Positions 1-6,150 of a stretch of 25,780 nt of DNA are shown here, piece by piece (position 1 is the stretch's first letter; each line of letters begins with the position of its first letter). The DNA is taken from the IMG/VR virus record IMGVR_UViG_3300042673_000371, positions 1-25,780 of that record; one strand, given 5' to 3'. The notes under the pieces were generated by a model. The model ran no database searches and was not told the DNA's origin. It saw only the letters and a list, made by a program, of their open reading frames with translations. This DNA is from a virus. The translations under genes and the position numbers were made by a program.

Positions 1-49
1 GAGCGCTTTTATAGATGGCATCGTAATCTTTCTGACGGCCAAACCCCAT
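1..49 (-). CDS. Possible start of a leftward gene that runs off the window
   Basis: An ATG at 49 opens a frame with no stop to the window edge, beginning MGFGRQKDYDAIYKSA. It lies just downstream of two tandem consensus leftward promoters, with a G-rich stretch before the ATG. Only 16 codons are visible, and the segment includes one copy of the repeated AAGATTACGA element, so it could instead be leader sequence. No function can be assigned. Confidence 0.3.
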   Translation of the reverse strand, partial: MGFGRQKDYDAIYKSA

Positions 50-293
50 ATCCCCAAACCTTGTATCCCCCTTATACCACATATGAATAATATTGTCAAA
101 CCTTTGTATGCATGGTTTGGGCATTATATACCAAACCTTTGTATTTGTCAAGCCCATTTTATGCCAAAACCTCATATAAAATTTGTCCGAATTTGCTCAG
201 AAAATAAAGAAAACCTTTATAAAAATATATAAAGGTTTGGAAAAGTTTTAAAAATCAGGAAATAATTTATAGTGGTTTGTTATGGTGTATTTA
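50..293. other. Non-coding left-end control region
   Basis: I see no convincing gene here apart from the possible start at 49. The stretch is AT-rich and contains the tandem promoters at 71-151 and many short copies of GGTTTG or its complement CAAACC, in both orientations (near 35, 55, 97, 115, 132, 226 and 272). They are probably operator-type repeats. Confidence 0.5.
71..151 (-). promoter_or_regulatory. Two tandem consensus leftward promoters
   Basis: On the minus strand, TTGACA (151-146) is followed 17 nt later by TATAAT (128-123). A second TTGACA (99-94) is followed 17 nt later by TATAAG (76-71). Each has an A/T-rich spacer, and the element CAAACCTTTGTAT (plus strand, 97-109 and 132-144) overlaps the -35 and spacer of each. 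This looks like a strong, repressible promoter pair driving something to the left of the window. Confidence 0.65.
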
Positions 294-554
294 CTATAGG
301 GGATTGTGGGTATCATCTTGATCCCCTGGCAAAATCGCCTGGTACGGGGAAGAATTTTGCTCCATCGTAATCTTTTTTTCAGAAAGATCTTCCGCCGAAT
401 TTAGGCGGGGAGGGAAGAATGCCTTGAGAGTAACAACACTATACAACATACCACATAGAGCACCTACTGCTTCATTAAACATAACAGAGTCAGAAGTAGA
501 ATCATGTCTACGAGATTTGTTTTCATACATCTTTGCAAAGTGATGTGGGGCCAT
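294..554 (-). CDS. Small hypothetical protein, leaderless
   Basis: This 86-residue frame begins MAPHHFAK. I place the start at ATG 554 rather than the upstream GTG 569 because a canonical promoter (TTGTCA, 17 nt, TATAAT at 566-561) ends six bases before this ATG, so the upstream codons would be promoter. That geometry predicts a leaderless mRNA. The C-terminal part overlaps a copy of the AAGATTACGA / TTCCCC repeat found in non-coding DNA nearby, so the coding status is not certain. No domain is recognised. Confidence 0.5.
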   Translation of the reverse strand: MAPHHFAKMYENKSRRHDSTSDSVMFNEAVGALCGMLYSVVTLKAFFPPRLNSAEDLSEKKITMEQNSSPYQAILPGDQDDTHNPL

Positions 555-560
555 GTCTTT

Positions 561-589
561 ATTATACACCTGATATGAAGGTTTGACAA
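561..589 (-). promoter_or_regulatory. Canonical leaderless promoter
   Basis: Minus strand TTGTCA (589-584), 17 nt spacer, TATAAT (566-561), then six bases to ATG 554. Its -35 overlaps that of an oppositely directed promoter at 583-611. Confidence 0.6.
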
Positions 590-611
590 ATAAAGGTTTG
601 TATGGTATAAG
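583..611 (+). promoter_or_regulatory. Rightward promoter-like sequence sharing a -35 with the leftward one
   Basis: Plus strand TTGACA (583-588), 17 nt, TATAAG (606-611). The spacer contains AAAGGTTTG, as in the left-end promoter at 123-151. No rightward gene follows, so it may make an antisense RNA or may be a by-product of the repeated operator. Confidence 0.35.
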
Positions 612-742
612 GTTTGGTACGGGGAAAAGAAATCGTCCTTCGTAATCTTATTCTGGGGAAAATAAATGGCTGATCGTAATCTTATTCTAGAGAAGGTTTT
701 GCACCATATGTCTGGTTTGATATGATTTCCTCGGGGAAAATC
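612..742. repeat. Tandem TTACGA / TTTTCCCC elements
   Basis: Read on the minus strand, AAGATTACGA followed some 13-20 nt later by TTTTCCCC or TTCCCC occurs at about 683-654 and 649-621, again inside 374-346, and in related form (CTTTACGATAG...TTTTCCCC) at about 4026-4000 and 3992-3966. A lone AAGATTACGA lies at 30-21. The copies lie outside or at the edges of operons. Their function is unknown. Confidence 0.55.
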
Positions 743-1048
743 TCAGGGCAGGGATTGCTCCCCTGGATTTTTCTTAGCATAGGCAAACTCTAGGACAGTA
801 GTTAGATTAATCTCTTCCAAACCATCAACCTCTGCTTCAGTGATCTCTAATAGTTTAAACATCATATCAATGCTTTCCTCTACATACTGTTCACCAAGCG
901 GCGTAAGGCTGGTAACCAAACCTTCTGCCAAGTAATACGCCATTGGCACACCAATGTCGTTGTAATCCATAAAGGCACTAAAGTTATCATCATCACGGAA
1001 ATCAATCCATAGTTGACCTAGTATGCCTGTCTTATCTGCGAAGTCCAT
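743..1048 (-). CDS. Hypothetical acidic protein
   Basis: The protein has 101 residues and starts MDFADKTG. It is acidic and mostly helical by composition, with no recognised motif. It overlaps the end of the preceding gene (1032..1271) by 17 bases and has an AAAGGA Shine-Dalgarno inside it, so the two are probably translationally coupled. It is the last gene of its unit. Its end runs into a C/G-rich stretch with CCCCGAGG that resembles the element after other operons. Confidence 0.7.
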   Translation of the reverse strand: MDFADKTGILGQLWIDFRDDDNFSAFMDYNDIGVPMAYYLAEGLVTSLTPLGEQYVEESIDMMFKLLEITEAEVDGLEEINLTTVLEFAYAKKNPGEQSLP

Positions 1049-1271
1049 TTGCGGGTCCTTTCATCTCTAACATAAGTTTATCATACTCTTCCATAGATGT
1101 CAAACTCAAAACCTCTAGTCTGTGGTAATTTATTAGTGGTAGGTTTCTTACTACATAGTATCCTACTCTTTCTAAATCTACCGCAAAATCTTGGGTAAGG
1201 AGTCTGCCTAACTGTTCTGCCATTTTTGTTTCTTTATTATGGGTTGCCGTTCGTCTTATTGAATAAGCCAT
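1032..1271 (-). CDS. Hypothetical protein
   Basis: The protein has 79 residues and starts MAYSIRRTATHN. A clear Shine-Dalgarno (AGAGGAG) lies six bases before ATG 1271. No family is recognised. It is separated from the upstream operon by a hairpin followed by a T-run and may have its own promoter (TACAAT just upstream), so it and 743..1048 form a two-gene unit. Confidence 0.65.
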   Translation of the reverse strand: MAYSIRRTATHNKETKMAEQLGRLLTQDFAVDLERVGYYVVRNLPLINYHRLEVLSLTSMEEYDKLMLEMKGPANGLRR

Positions 1272-1297
1272 AGTTGTCTCCTCTATTCCATTGTATC

Positions 1298-1343
1298 AAA
1301 AAAGTAGGGGGAGCGCAAGCCTACGAAAACCTACGCTCCACCC
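1298..1343 (-). terminator. Intrinsic terminator
   Basis: On the minus strand GGAGCG (1339-1334) pairs with CGCTCC (1315-1310). The stem is followed by CCCTAC and a run of six T (1303-1298). It ends the long operon that starts at 3925. Confidence 0.6.
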
Positions 1344-1367
1344 TTATTAATCTAAGGGACCCATTCC

Positions 1368-1733
1368 TTAGATCTGCTCAGCCAAAACTGGTAGGTATGC
1401 TGCAATAAATTTATCCCAGTCAACCACTACCGTGGAGCCCACGTGATTGATAGTTTCTTTAGCAATGTCGATTACGACAGTGGTCTCGCCTAAATCAAAG
1501 TTGGTACCAGTAACAGCATAAATACCAAACCCTGTTTCATCCAAGATAGAGTCTTGCATTAAATAACTAATCATCATACGGTTGAAGTAGGCATAGTCTT
1601 TCCACCTAGGCTTTGAATGCTGCAGGGCCATTGCTAGGTCCCGTTGCCATTCCGTCTCACCCCAGTGACTATAGAGCACCACGTGAGCCTCATCCTCAAC
1701 ATCTTTAAAAACAAAATTAATTCGTGCTCCCAT
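1368..1733 (-). CDS. Conserved actinophage protein of unknown function
   Basis: The 121-residue protein begins MGARINFVFKD and contains VVLYSHWG. As I remember it, this arrangement recurs in small proteins of Streptomyces and other actinophages, whose function is unknown. I use ATG 1733, which overlaps the upstream stop as TAATG; the longer frame would run back into the previous gene. Charged and aromatic residues dominate, and no catalytic motif is visible. Confidence 0.75.
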   Translation of the reverse strand: MGARINFVFKDVEDEAHVVLYSHWGETEWQRDLAMALQHSKPRWKDYAYFNRMMISYLMQDSILDETGFGIYAVTGTNFDLGETTVVIDIAKETINHVGSTVVVDWDKFIAAYLPVLAEQI

Positions 1734-1879
1734 TACTCTTCTTCCTTCCAAGATACAATTGATAGTTGATTTAAAATTTCATTGCAGAGGTCCGCTTCAT
1801 TATCTGATTCAGCCTCATATGTAAAAGTCATATAGTCACCAGTAGGTTCAAAGATGATCTCTACCTTATACTCATTCAT
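1733..1879 (-). CDS. Small hypothetical protein
   Basis: The protein has 48 residues and starts MNEYKVEIIFEPTG. Two adjacent ATGs (1882, 1879) follow an AGGAGG sequence that lies within the Glu-rich tail of the upstream gene; 1879 has the better spacing (six bases). It is predicted to be mostly beta-strand followed by a helix, resembling the small unknowns at 10170..10313. Function unknown. Confidence 0.65.
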   Translation of the reverse strand: MNEYKVEIIFEPTGDYMTFTYEAESDNEADLCNEILNQLSIVSWKEEE

Positions 1880-2012
1880 CATCTTCCTCCTCTTCTTCCT
1901 CGCAGTTAGGGCAAGGGTCATAGCCAATCTCAATGTCGCAAATAGGGCAAACGAGAGCAATAAACATAGGGTCTGACAAATCTTCTTCTGTGTATTTAGA
2001 TTTATCTAACAT
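1872..2012 (-). CDS. Zinc-ribbon microprotein with acidic tail
   Basis: This 46-residue protein has the pairs CPIC (22-25) and CPNC (34-37) nine residues apart, followed by a run of Glu/Asp to the end. The four cysteines suggest a small zinc knuckle. It starts at ATG 2012, overlapping the end of 2006..2443, and ends overlapping the next start. Its first half contains TTTGTCAGACCC, which matches the promoter motif found elsewhere, but no good -10 follows, so I take it as coding. Role unknown. Confidence 0.65.
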   Translation of the reverse strand: MLDKSKYTEEDLSDPMFIALVCPICDIEIGYDPCPNCEEEEEEDDE

Positions 2013-2443
2013 TTTGTATCCAATCCTACTAGGGTCATTTCTTCAAGTGTAGCACATTGTGGGCATTTATACAAATCGTGCTCATCAAAGGCATCTCTGA
2101 TAGTATTATCAGGGTCCTCAAACTCAGCACCGCAGCCCTCACAGTAAAACCAGTTATAACTAACTCTGACTTGAATGTCAGTATTTTCAGGGAATGGAAG
2201 TTCAGTGATGAAGTATCCCAGTCTATTTACAAATCCCCATCCAGCCCATATATAGGACCCACCGTCGTCCCCATCACCATACATCCATATATGATTAGGG
2301 TGAGCCTTCTTTACAAATTCAACCTCTGCTCCATAGGTCTCAAACATCATACCGTCAAAGGATGCATCTTTATCTATATTGTTAGGAATAGGTTTGTAAG
2401 TCTCAACCCACTCTTCATACTCCATTTCAATAAAGTTATTCAT
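2006..2443 (-). CDS. Hypothetical protein with C-terminal zinc ribbon
   Basis: The protein has 145 residues. The N-terminal 100 residues are rich in Trp, Tyr and acidic residues. The C-terminal part has two Cys pairs, CEGC and CPQC, about 26 residues apart, a typical zinc-ribbon arrangement. The start ATG 2443 overlaps the previous gene by eight bases. It is coupled in the long operon 1368-3925. No enzymatic motif is seen; it may bind nucleic acid or protein. Confidence 0.7.
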   Translation of the reverse strand: MNNFIEMEYEEWVETYKPIPNNIDKDASFDGMMFETYGAEVEFVKKAHPNHIWMYGDGDDGGSYIWAGWGFVNRLGYFITELPFPENTDIQVRVSYNWFYCEGCGAEFEDPDNTIRDAFDEHDLYKCPQCATLEEMTLVGLDTKC

Positions 2444-2714
2444 TGTTCTTTATCCTGTCACTGATAGCAAAGGCCAGTTGGTATGTAAGGGCATAGACCT
2501 CCACGAGAGCGTCCATTCTTCCTTCTGCTCTTGTGCGTTCCATAGAGAGCATTGCGTCTGAGTAGCCACCTTCCCGCTCTTCAGTCTCAATCTCAATATA
2601 ATCGTTCTCTGCTTCTAGCATTAGGTTTTTAAGTTCACCGTGTAGGATGTCAGTTCCTGACTCTCCCATATCAACTAGTTTCTGTAGTCGTGGGTCTAGT
2701 GTTGTATTCATCAT
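2436..2714 (-). CDS. Hypothetical helical protein
   Basis: The protein has 92 residues and starts MMNTTLDPRLQ. It is rich in Glu, Leu and Arg and is probably all helical. The start overlaps the previous stop (TAATG). The next gene starts within its last codons. Function not recognised. Confidence 0.65.
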   Translation of the reverse strand: MMNTTLDPRLQKLVDMGESGTDILHGELKNLMLEAENDYIEIETEEREGGYSDAMLSMERTRAEGRMDALVEVYALTYQLAFAISDRIKNNE

Positions 2715-2923
2715 TAGTCTATTGTAGCCTCTAGCACTGACAAAAAGTGGTAGCAGGCAAGAATCTGCCCATTGGTGGAGATATCTTCTATTTCTAACTC
2801 ACGATACTCATCGTCCTCATAGTTAGAATAGTTATCCATTTTGGCTTGTAGTTCCTCAGAGTCTTGCTCCAAGGATAGCAGGTGTAGTCTTACATATTGC
2901 TCAAATGTTTTTAAGTCATCCAT
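2714..2923 (-). CDS. Small acidic helical protein
   Basis: The protein has 69 residues, starts MDDLKTFEQYV and has a strongly acidic middle. It is likely a helical hairpin. It lies four bases after 2928..3158 in the same operon. No family recognised. Confidence 0.6.
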   Translation of the reverse strand: MDDLKTFEQYVRLHLLSLEQDSEELQAKMDNYSNYEDDEYRELEIEDISTNGQILACYHFLSVLEATID

Positions 2924-2927
2924 AGTA

Positions 2928-3158
2928 TTAATTATACGGGTTCGTGTTGATTTTTACAACTTCACGGGGTGTGACCTTGCTCACATCTGTAATGATAGGC
3001 TCCCAAGCATCTTCAATACTAATATAAGCCATCTTCCTACCACAAGGGCATCTCATCTCTACAGATCCATTAGGGAATCCATAGCCATCCCTGGCGGTAA
3101 ATTGAATGAGAGCATCACACTCATCAGGATCACAAACAAATGTATACTTACTCCACAT
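2928..3158 (-). CDS. Putative small zinc-binding protein
   Basis: The protein has 76 residues and starts MWSKYTFVCDPDEC. Cys9 and Cys14 plus the CPCG pair (38-41) could form one zinc site. The overlap TAATG with the upstream gene indicates coupling. Small Cys-pair proteins of this kind are common across the window. Function unknown. Confidence 0.6.
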   Translation of the reverse strand: MWSKYTFVCDPDECDALIQFTARDGYGFPNGSVEMRCPCGRKMAYISIEDAWEPIITDVSKVTPREVVKINTNPYN

Positions 3159-3319
3159 TAGAAGTACCCCTCAGCCATTAGTCCTTCAAGGAAGTCTTTG
3201 GTTTTCCACAGGGTATTGTAAAGCCAAGGGTCATCATCAGAGTTAATAGTAGTCATAACAGACTGAACTCCTAAGATCATATCTAAAGCATCTACTTCTT
3301 CATATCCTACTAATGGCAT
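3158..3319 (-). CDS. Small hypothetical protein
   Basis: The protein has 53 residues and starts MPLVGYEEVDAL. Both ends overlap neighbours as TAATG, which fills the gap between 2928..3158 and 3319..3471 with no spare base. That packing and the reading frame are the main support. No domain recognised. Confidence 0.6.
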   Translation of the reverse strand: MPLVGYEEVDALDMILGVQSVMTTINSDDDPWLYNTLWKTKDFLEGLMAEGYF

Positions 3320-3471
3320 TATCCTACCTCAATTCCTGCGTAATGTGCGATAGTATTAAGAGTGGTGTGGATGTGGCAGTCGCAAGCCTCTCCACCCATA
3401 TTTTCCTCAAACTCTAAGTGAGAGTAATTGCTTTCATATATTTCATTGATTAGGTCGTCAATGGTATTCAC
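3319..3471 (-). CDS. Small hypothetical protein, GTG start
   Basis: The protein has 50 residues, begins VNTIDDLINEIY and includes a CDCHIH stretch that could bind metal. GTG 3471 overlaps the TGA of the preceding gene as GTGA. The next gene starts at its stop (TAATG). Function unknown. Confidence 0.55.
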   Translation of the reverse strand: MNTIDDLINEIYESNYSHLEFEENMGGEACDCHIHTTLNTIAHYAGIEVG

Positions 3472-3710
3472 TTTGTATGCCACTCACCTAACTCAGGTAG
3501 AAATACATTTTCTTCTATATCCCATTGAGCGTCATCCCAACTAAGTTCATCAGTCATTATCTTACCAATCTCATCTATGAAGGTTTGCATAACGGCTTCT
3601 GCGTGGTGTGCATTCTTAGCCTTGATATTTGTGATAGAGATAGCAAGGTCGCAAGAATAGTAGTCTGCATACATTTCAGGGTTTTCTGTGATTTCTGTTT
3701 CTAAGGTCAT
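3468..3710 (-). CDS. Small hypothetical protein
   Basis: The protein has 80 residues and starts MTLETEITENPEMY. Alternating strands and an acidic helix give a small alpha/beta protein, similar in character to 5444..5863. ATG 3710 overlaps the TGA of 3707..3925 by four bases. No family named. Confidence 0.65.
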   Translation of the reverse strand: MTLETEITENPEMYADYYSCDLAISITNIKAKNAHHAEAVMQTFIDEIGKIMTDELSWDDAQWDIEENVFLPELGEWHTK

Positions 3711-3925
3711 ACATATTCCTTTTCGTAGGCTGGGAGTGATGTTACTACTAATTCTAGCATTTCGTCAGGGTGTCTGTCAAGTACCCAATTAAGGGCCTCT
3801 CCAGCAGTTTTAAAATCAGAGGCAGTGGTGCTCTCGCCATAGCCTTGAATGGTTGCTTCCCAACAGTCAATGCCACCAGGAGAGCAGGAGTAGTTCATTT
3901 CATATATTGCCACTTGTTTCGTCAT
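3707..3925 (-). CDS. Small hypothetical protein, first gene of long operon, leaderless
   Basis: The protein has 72 residues and starts MTKQVAIYEMNYSC. TATAAT lies six bases upstream of ATG 3925, so the transcript should start at or next to the start codon without a Shine-Dalgarno. It heads a run of eleven closely spaced genes ending near 1368. Function unknown. Confidence 0.65.
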   Translation of the reverse strand: MTKQVAIYEMNYSCSPGGIDCWEATIQGYGESTTASDFKTAGEALNWVLDRHPDEMLELVVTSLPAYEKEYV

Positions 3926-3931
3926 ATATTA

Positions 3932-3954
3932 ATTATAGCCTAGGGGTCTGACAA
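3932..3954 (-). promoter_or_regulatory. TGTCAG-type leftward promoter
   Basis: TTGTCA (3954-3949) followed by GACCCC, with exactly 11 nt to TATAAT (3937-3932), then six nt to ATG 3925. It is one of nine promoters sharing this architecture. Confidence 0.7.
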
Positions 3955-3965
3955 ATGGAAGGTTT

Positions 3966-4030
3966 GGGGAAAAAATCAACCCTATCGTAAAGATTTTTTG
4001 GGGAAAATATATGCACTATCGTAAAGTTAT
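3966..4030 (-). repeat. Two direct repeats CTTTACGATAG ... TTTTCCCC
   Basis: CTTTACGATAG occurs twice on the minus strand (3993-3983 and 4027-4017), each followed by TTTTCCCC. It is the same family as the left-end AAGATTACGA elements. They sit between the tRNA and the promoter of the 3925 operon. Confidence 0.5.
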
Positions 4031-4046
4031 TTTAGCAGAAATGTTG

Positions 4047-4062
4047 TGTGACACAAATCACA
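4047..4062. promoter_or_regulatory. CRP/GlxR-type operator, perfect
   Basis: TGTGA-CACAAA-TCACA exactly matches the TGTGA-N6-TCACA consensus. It is intergenic, upstream of the 3925 operon. Confidence 0.7.
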
Positions 4063-4088
4063 TTCCCTCGGGGCCCCATTTACGCTTG

Positions 4089-4162
4089 CGATTCCAACGG
4101 GACTTGAACCCGTAGCCTCTACCGTGACAGGGTAGCGATCTAACCAATTGATCTATGGAACC
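4089..4162 (-). tRNA. tRNA-Asp (anticodon GTC)
   Basis: On the minus strand the acceptor arm GGTTCCA (4162-4156) pairs with TGGAATC (4096-4090) with one G-T wobble, and the discriminator base is G at 4089. The D arm uses GATC/GATC. The anticodon arm CTACC/GGTAG encloses loop CTGTCAC, giving anticodon GTC (4128-4126). The T arm ACGGG-TTCAAGT-CCCGT is complete. The 3' CCA is not encoded. G at the discriminator fits an Asp tRNA. It stands alone between the DUF932 gene and the 3925 operon. Confidence 0.93.
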
Positions 4163-4166
4163 TTGC

Positions 4167-4190
4167 GAGCAGTTTTAATTCTTGCTCAGG
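4167..4190 (-). terminator. GAGCA...TGCTCAGG hairpin after a stop codon
   Basis: GAGCA (4167-4171) can pair with TGCTC (4183-4187). The element starts about 11 nt after the stop of the gene ending at 4201. Similar sequences follow other leftward genes at 5401, 5939, 6127, 6656 and 11271. A 3'-end or termination role is inferred. Confidence 0.45.
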
Positions 4191-4200
4191 AATTTTTTTG

Positions 4201-5217
4201 TTATGTCAGCGACATTACATTTTGTACAACTTTTAGCAAACGATTTTTTTCTGCGTTAATAGCAGGGTCAAATCCGCTTGCGCTTGCGAGAATGGATTCG
4301 TTAGAACCACCACGAGCAGAACGATACCAATCAAGGCGTTCAGTTAAACCATTGAAAGCACCCCAAGCGGTGTTAGCAATCATTCCGTTAAACTCACCTG
4401 TATAGATGTCGTTAATGGTATCAACTTTATTTTCCCATTTCTTGAAAGCACCCTTAGAATCCTTTTCAGGCTTAGGATAAGCAGCAAGAATGATTTTGTG
4501 AAAATCAGTAGCAGTGACTTCTTTTTCAATCATAGCCTTAGCCATAATATCAAATTCGTCCATATACTTATTAGCCATTCCAAGAGTTTCACGAGCAATC
4601 GCAACCTTACCGCTTGCGGTCTGTGTGTGACGAATCTTGAATGATTGCTTGATACCATTCTTTTTCTTGATTGAACCAAGAGCAAGGTTAAGAGTATTAG
4701 CGCACACTACACGAACAGGTGTAATACTTGCTTGAATAGCGATTGAGCCATCGTGTGATGTGTTGATGAGCAAATAAGTTTTTACCTTATCAGCAACACC
4801 AGTAGGGTCAAGAATTGTTTCACGCTCTAATGCTAACGCACCAAATACAACACGACCACCCTTAATTGAGCCAGCCGTTTCCCAACGACCACCACCATCT
4901 AGAATATGGTCACCAAATGAAAACAAATCTTCATTCTGTAATGGAACATAACGCTCACCAACGACACCAAGAATGTCTGTCTGTGAATTGTCTGTTGGGT
5001 TAGTACGCAAAACATATTGGTATGCCTTGTCGCTTGTTAGGTGTGTTGGTGTTTCTAAATCTTCAAGGCGAACATTCCACCCATTGAGATTAGCAGCAGA
5101 TAACATTTCTGTTGTTGTTTTTTCTTCTGTGAATACAGTTCCTAATCCGTGCCAAGCAGGTTCTCTGAATGAGGCGAATGAGGTCTTGCCATTTTGTGTT
5201 TCTAGTTCGTGAGCCAC
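4201..5217 (-). CDS. DUF932 / TIGR03299 phage-plasmid protein
   Basis: This is the largest gene of the leftward region at 338 residues. The N-terminus (PAWHGLGTVF, residues 20-29), the LGVVGERYVPLQN stretch and the VRVVCANTLNLAL region are hallmarks of the DUF932 or phage/plasmid-like TIGR03299 family, whose biochemical role is not established. The start is GTG 5217, preceded by GAAGGAAAT as Shine-Dalgarno. Length is normal for the family and the gene looks intact. A TGTCAG-type promoter lies about 31 nt upstream of the start, and a partial CRP-like site and a DnaA box lie further upstream. The tRNA-Asp gene follows in the same orientation. Confidence 0.88.
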   Translation of the reverse strand: MAHELETQNGKTSFASFREPAWHGLGTVFTEEKTTTEMLSAANLNGWNVRLEDLETPTHLTSDKAYQYVLRTNPTDNSQTDILGVVGERYVPLQNEDLFSFGDHILDGGGRWETAGSIKGGRVVFGALALERETILDPTGVADKVKTYLLINTSHDGSIAIQASITPVRVVCANTLNLALGSIKKKNGIKQSFKIRHTQTASGKVAIARETLGMANKYMDEFDIMAKAMIEKEVTATDFHKIILAAYPKPEKDSKGAFKKWENKVDTINDIYTGEFNGMIANTAWGAFNGLTERLDWYRSARGGSNESILASASGFDPAINAEKNRLLKVVQNVMSLT

Positions 5218-5247
5218 GATTTCCTTCTTTCTGTTGTTGATAGTCTA

Positions 5248-5270
5248 ATCATACACCCACCCACTGACAA
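5248..5270 (-). promoter_or_regulatory. TGTCAG-type leftward promoter
   Basis: TTGTCA (5270-5265), 11 nt, TATGAT (5253-5248). It drives the DUF932 gene. Confidence 0.65.
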
Positions 5271-5310
5271 AAGTCAAATCGTATAGGCAGACATAGGGCA
5301 ATTCGGACAT

Positions 5311-5326
5311 TGTGGTAAAGATCACC
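5311..5326. promoter_or_regulatory. Degenerate CRP-like site
   Basis: TGTGG-TAAAGA-TCACC has two mismatches to TGTGA-N6-TCACA. Its position relative to the DUF932 promoter, about 75 bases upstream of the inferred start site, matches better sites elsewhere. Confidence 0.35.
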
Positions 5327-5357
5327 CCTTCGTAACGGCGTGTCGATTTGACAAAAG

Positions 5358-5366
5358 TTATCCACA
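5358..5366 (+). promoter_or_regulatory. DnaA box TTATCCACA
   Basis: Perfect match to the DnaA consensus TTATCCACA. It lies in the intergenic cassette next to GGCGTGTC (5337-5344) and CCTCGGGG. Confidence 0.55.
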
Positions 5367-5400
5367 GGCCCCTCGGGGAAAATCTTGAGGGAATTTAAAG

Positions 5401-5447
5401 TGAGCAGTTTTTAAACTTGCTCAGGTTTATTAGTAGCCCCCTACTAA
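5401..5447 (-). terminator. Two hairpins at the end of 5444..5863
   Basis: TTAGTAG/CTACTAA (5430-5447) forms a stem with a four-base loop right at the stop codon. TGAGCA/TGCTCA (5401-5423) follows, being a copy of the recurring 3' element. Confidence 0.5.
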
Positions 5448-5863
5448 ACATTCACCCTATCAACACTAGATGATAAGTAAGTTACTTCCTCACCATACTG
5501 TACAGTGTCAAAATCAATTTCGTGAATTGAGTTGATTGCTTCTTCTTCATTACGTGCATTTACTGTAATAGAGTAATTAACTTCAACTTCCAATTCAAAT
5601 TCTTTTGAAAGTTCAAATCCGCAAATGTCTGCAATTTCTTGGCCCTCTGATTCATTCAAGGTACCACAGTTAATTGCTTCAAGCGTCCACTCTTGCATTG
5701 CTTCAACCATACGATTCTTATCTGCAGAATCTGCATATGAGCGCTGCGTTACTTTTTGGATGTGCTCTTCTAATTGTGCTACACGCAATGTTGCTTTTGC
5801 AAGCGAATCACGAAGAAACTCTTCTGTTGCGTTTACTACTTTGTCTCCTGTTGTTTGGTCCAT
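5444..5863 (-). CDS. Conserved actinophage protein of unknown function
   Basis: The protein has 139 residues. The N-terminal half is a predicted coiled coil (LAKATLRVAQLEEHIQKVTQ). The C-terminal half is a small alpha/beta module (EVEVNYSITVNARNEEEA followed by an acidic loop) that I recognise from many actinophage unknowns. It has a Shine-Dalgarno AGAGG before ATG 5863. It is a single-gene unit with its own TGTCAG-type promoter containing a palindrome. Function not established. Confidence 0.75.
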   Translation of the reverse strand: MDQTTGDKVVNATEEFLRDSLAKATLRVAQLEEHIQKVTQRSYADSADKNRMVEAMQEWTLEAINCGTLNESEGQEIADICGFELSKEFELEVEVNYSITVNARNEEEAINSIHEIDFDTVQYGEEVTYLSSSVDRVNV

Positions 5864-5895
5864 TGGGGGCCTCTTTCTGTTTGTTGGTTAATTTA

Positions 5896-5926
5896 AGTAT
5901 ACTACTGGCCACTGACAATTGTCAAG
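5896..5926 (-). promoter_or_regulatory. TGTCAG-type promoter with palindromic operator
   Basis: TTGTCA (5918-5913) lies 11 nt from TATACT (5901-5896). The TTGTCA is half of a perfect palindrome TTGACAATTGTCAA (5912-5925), so a classical TTGACA -35 is also present 18 nt from the -10. This overlap of promoter and palindrome suggests a dimeric regulator. Confidence 0.65.
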
Positions 5927-5938
5927 GACCCTTGCGGG

Positions 5939-6112
5939 GAGCAGTTTTGATACTTACTCAGGTAGTTACACTTCTTGCAGTTGGTGTGAACTGGCTCTAT
6001 AGTATTTCTGTGATCGCCCTAATCAGCCTGGCGAATTGAGAGAGGCTCTGAGCCCCTTGCCTCAACTATAAAGGGAGTAGGCACCTAGGTTAGTTTGAAA
6101 CCCACTCCCAAT
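5939..6112 (-). ncRNA. Candidate structured non-coding RNA
   Basis: No open frame with a start fits this 300-base gap. On the minus strand a TATAAT (6124-6119) is followed by a series of possible stems: GGGAGT/ACTCCC (6109-6073), GAGGC/GCCTC (6063-6042), CGCC/GGCG (6033-6015) and CAGTT/AACTG (5993-5978). It ends at a copy of the GAGCA...CTCAGG element (5939-5961) that otherwise follows stop codons. It does not fold as a tRNA. The sequence suggests an independent RNA of about 170 nt; the function is unknown. Confidence 0.4.
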
Positions 6113-6118
6113 TATTTA

Positions 6119-6124
6119 ATTATA
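6119..6124 (-). promoter_or_regulatory. -10 element for the candidate RNA
   Basis: A TATAAT on the minus strand just downstream of the 6127-6149 element. No convincing -35 is visible, so this is tentative. Confidence 0.35.
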
Positions 6125-6126
6125 GT

Positions 6127-6150
6127 GAGCAGTTTATACACTTACTCAGG
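6127..6150 (-). terminator. GAGCA...CTCAGG element after 6167..6589
   Basis: A copy of the recurring element 17 nt after the stop at 6167. Here the second arm is TACTC, so the stem has a mismatch although the sequence is conserved. Confidence 0.35.

Noticed and set aside
1960-1980. Tenth TGTCAG-type promoter near 1976
   Set aside because: TTTGTCAGACCC is present but the base pattern 11 nt later (TATTGC) is a poor -10 and it lies within a compact coding unit.
2057-2464. Rightward open frame of 135 codons
   Set aside because: It lies entirely opposite the well-packed leftward genes 2006..2443, has no Shine-Dalgarno and shows no recognisable protein character.
4148-4405. Rightward frame of 85 codons opposite the DUF932 gene
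   Set aside because: Shadow of a clearly conserved leftward gene and partly across the GAGCA hairpin and tRNA.
5965-6039. Second tRNA in the 5939-6112 gap
   Set aside because: Stems are present but no acceptor/T-arm combination or anticodon arm of tRNA form could be drawn.
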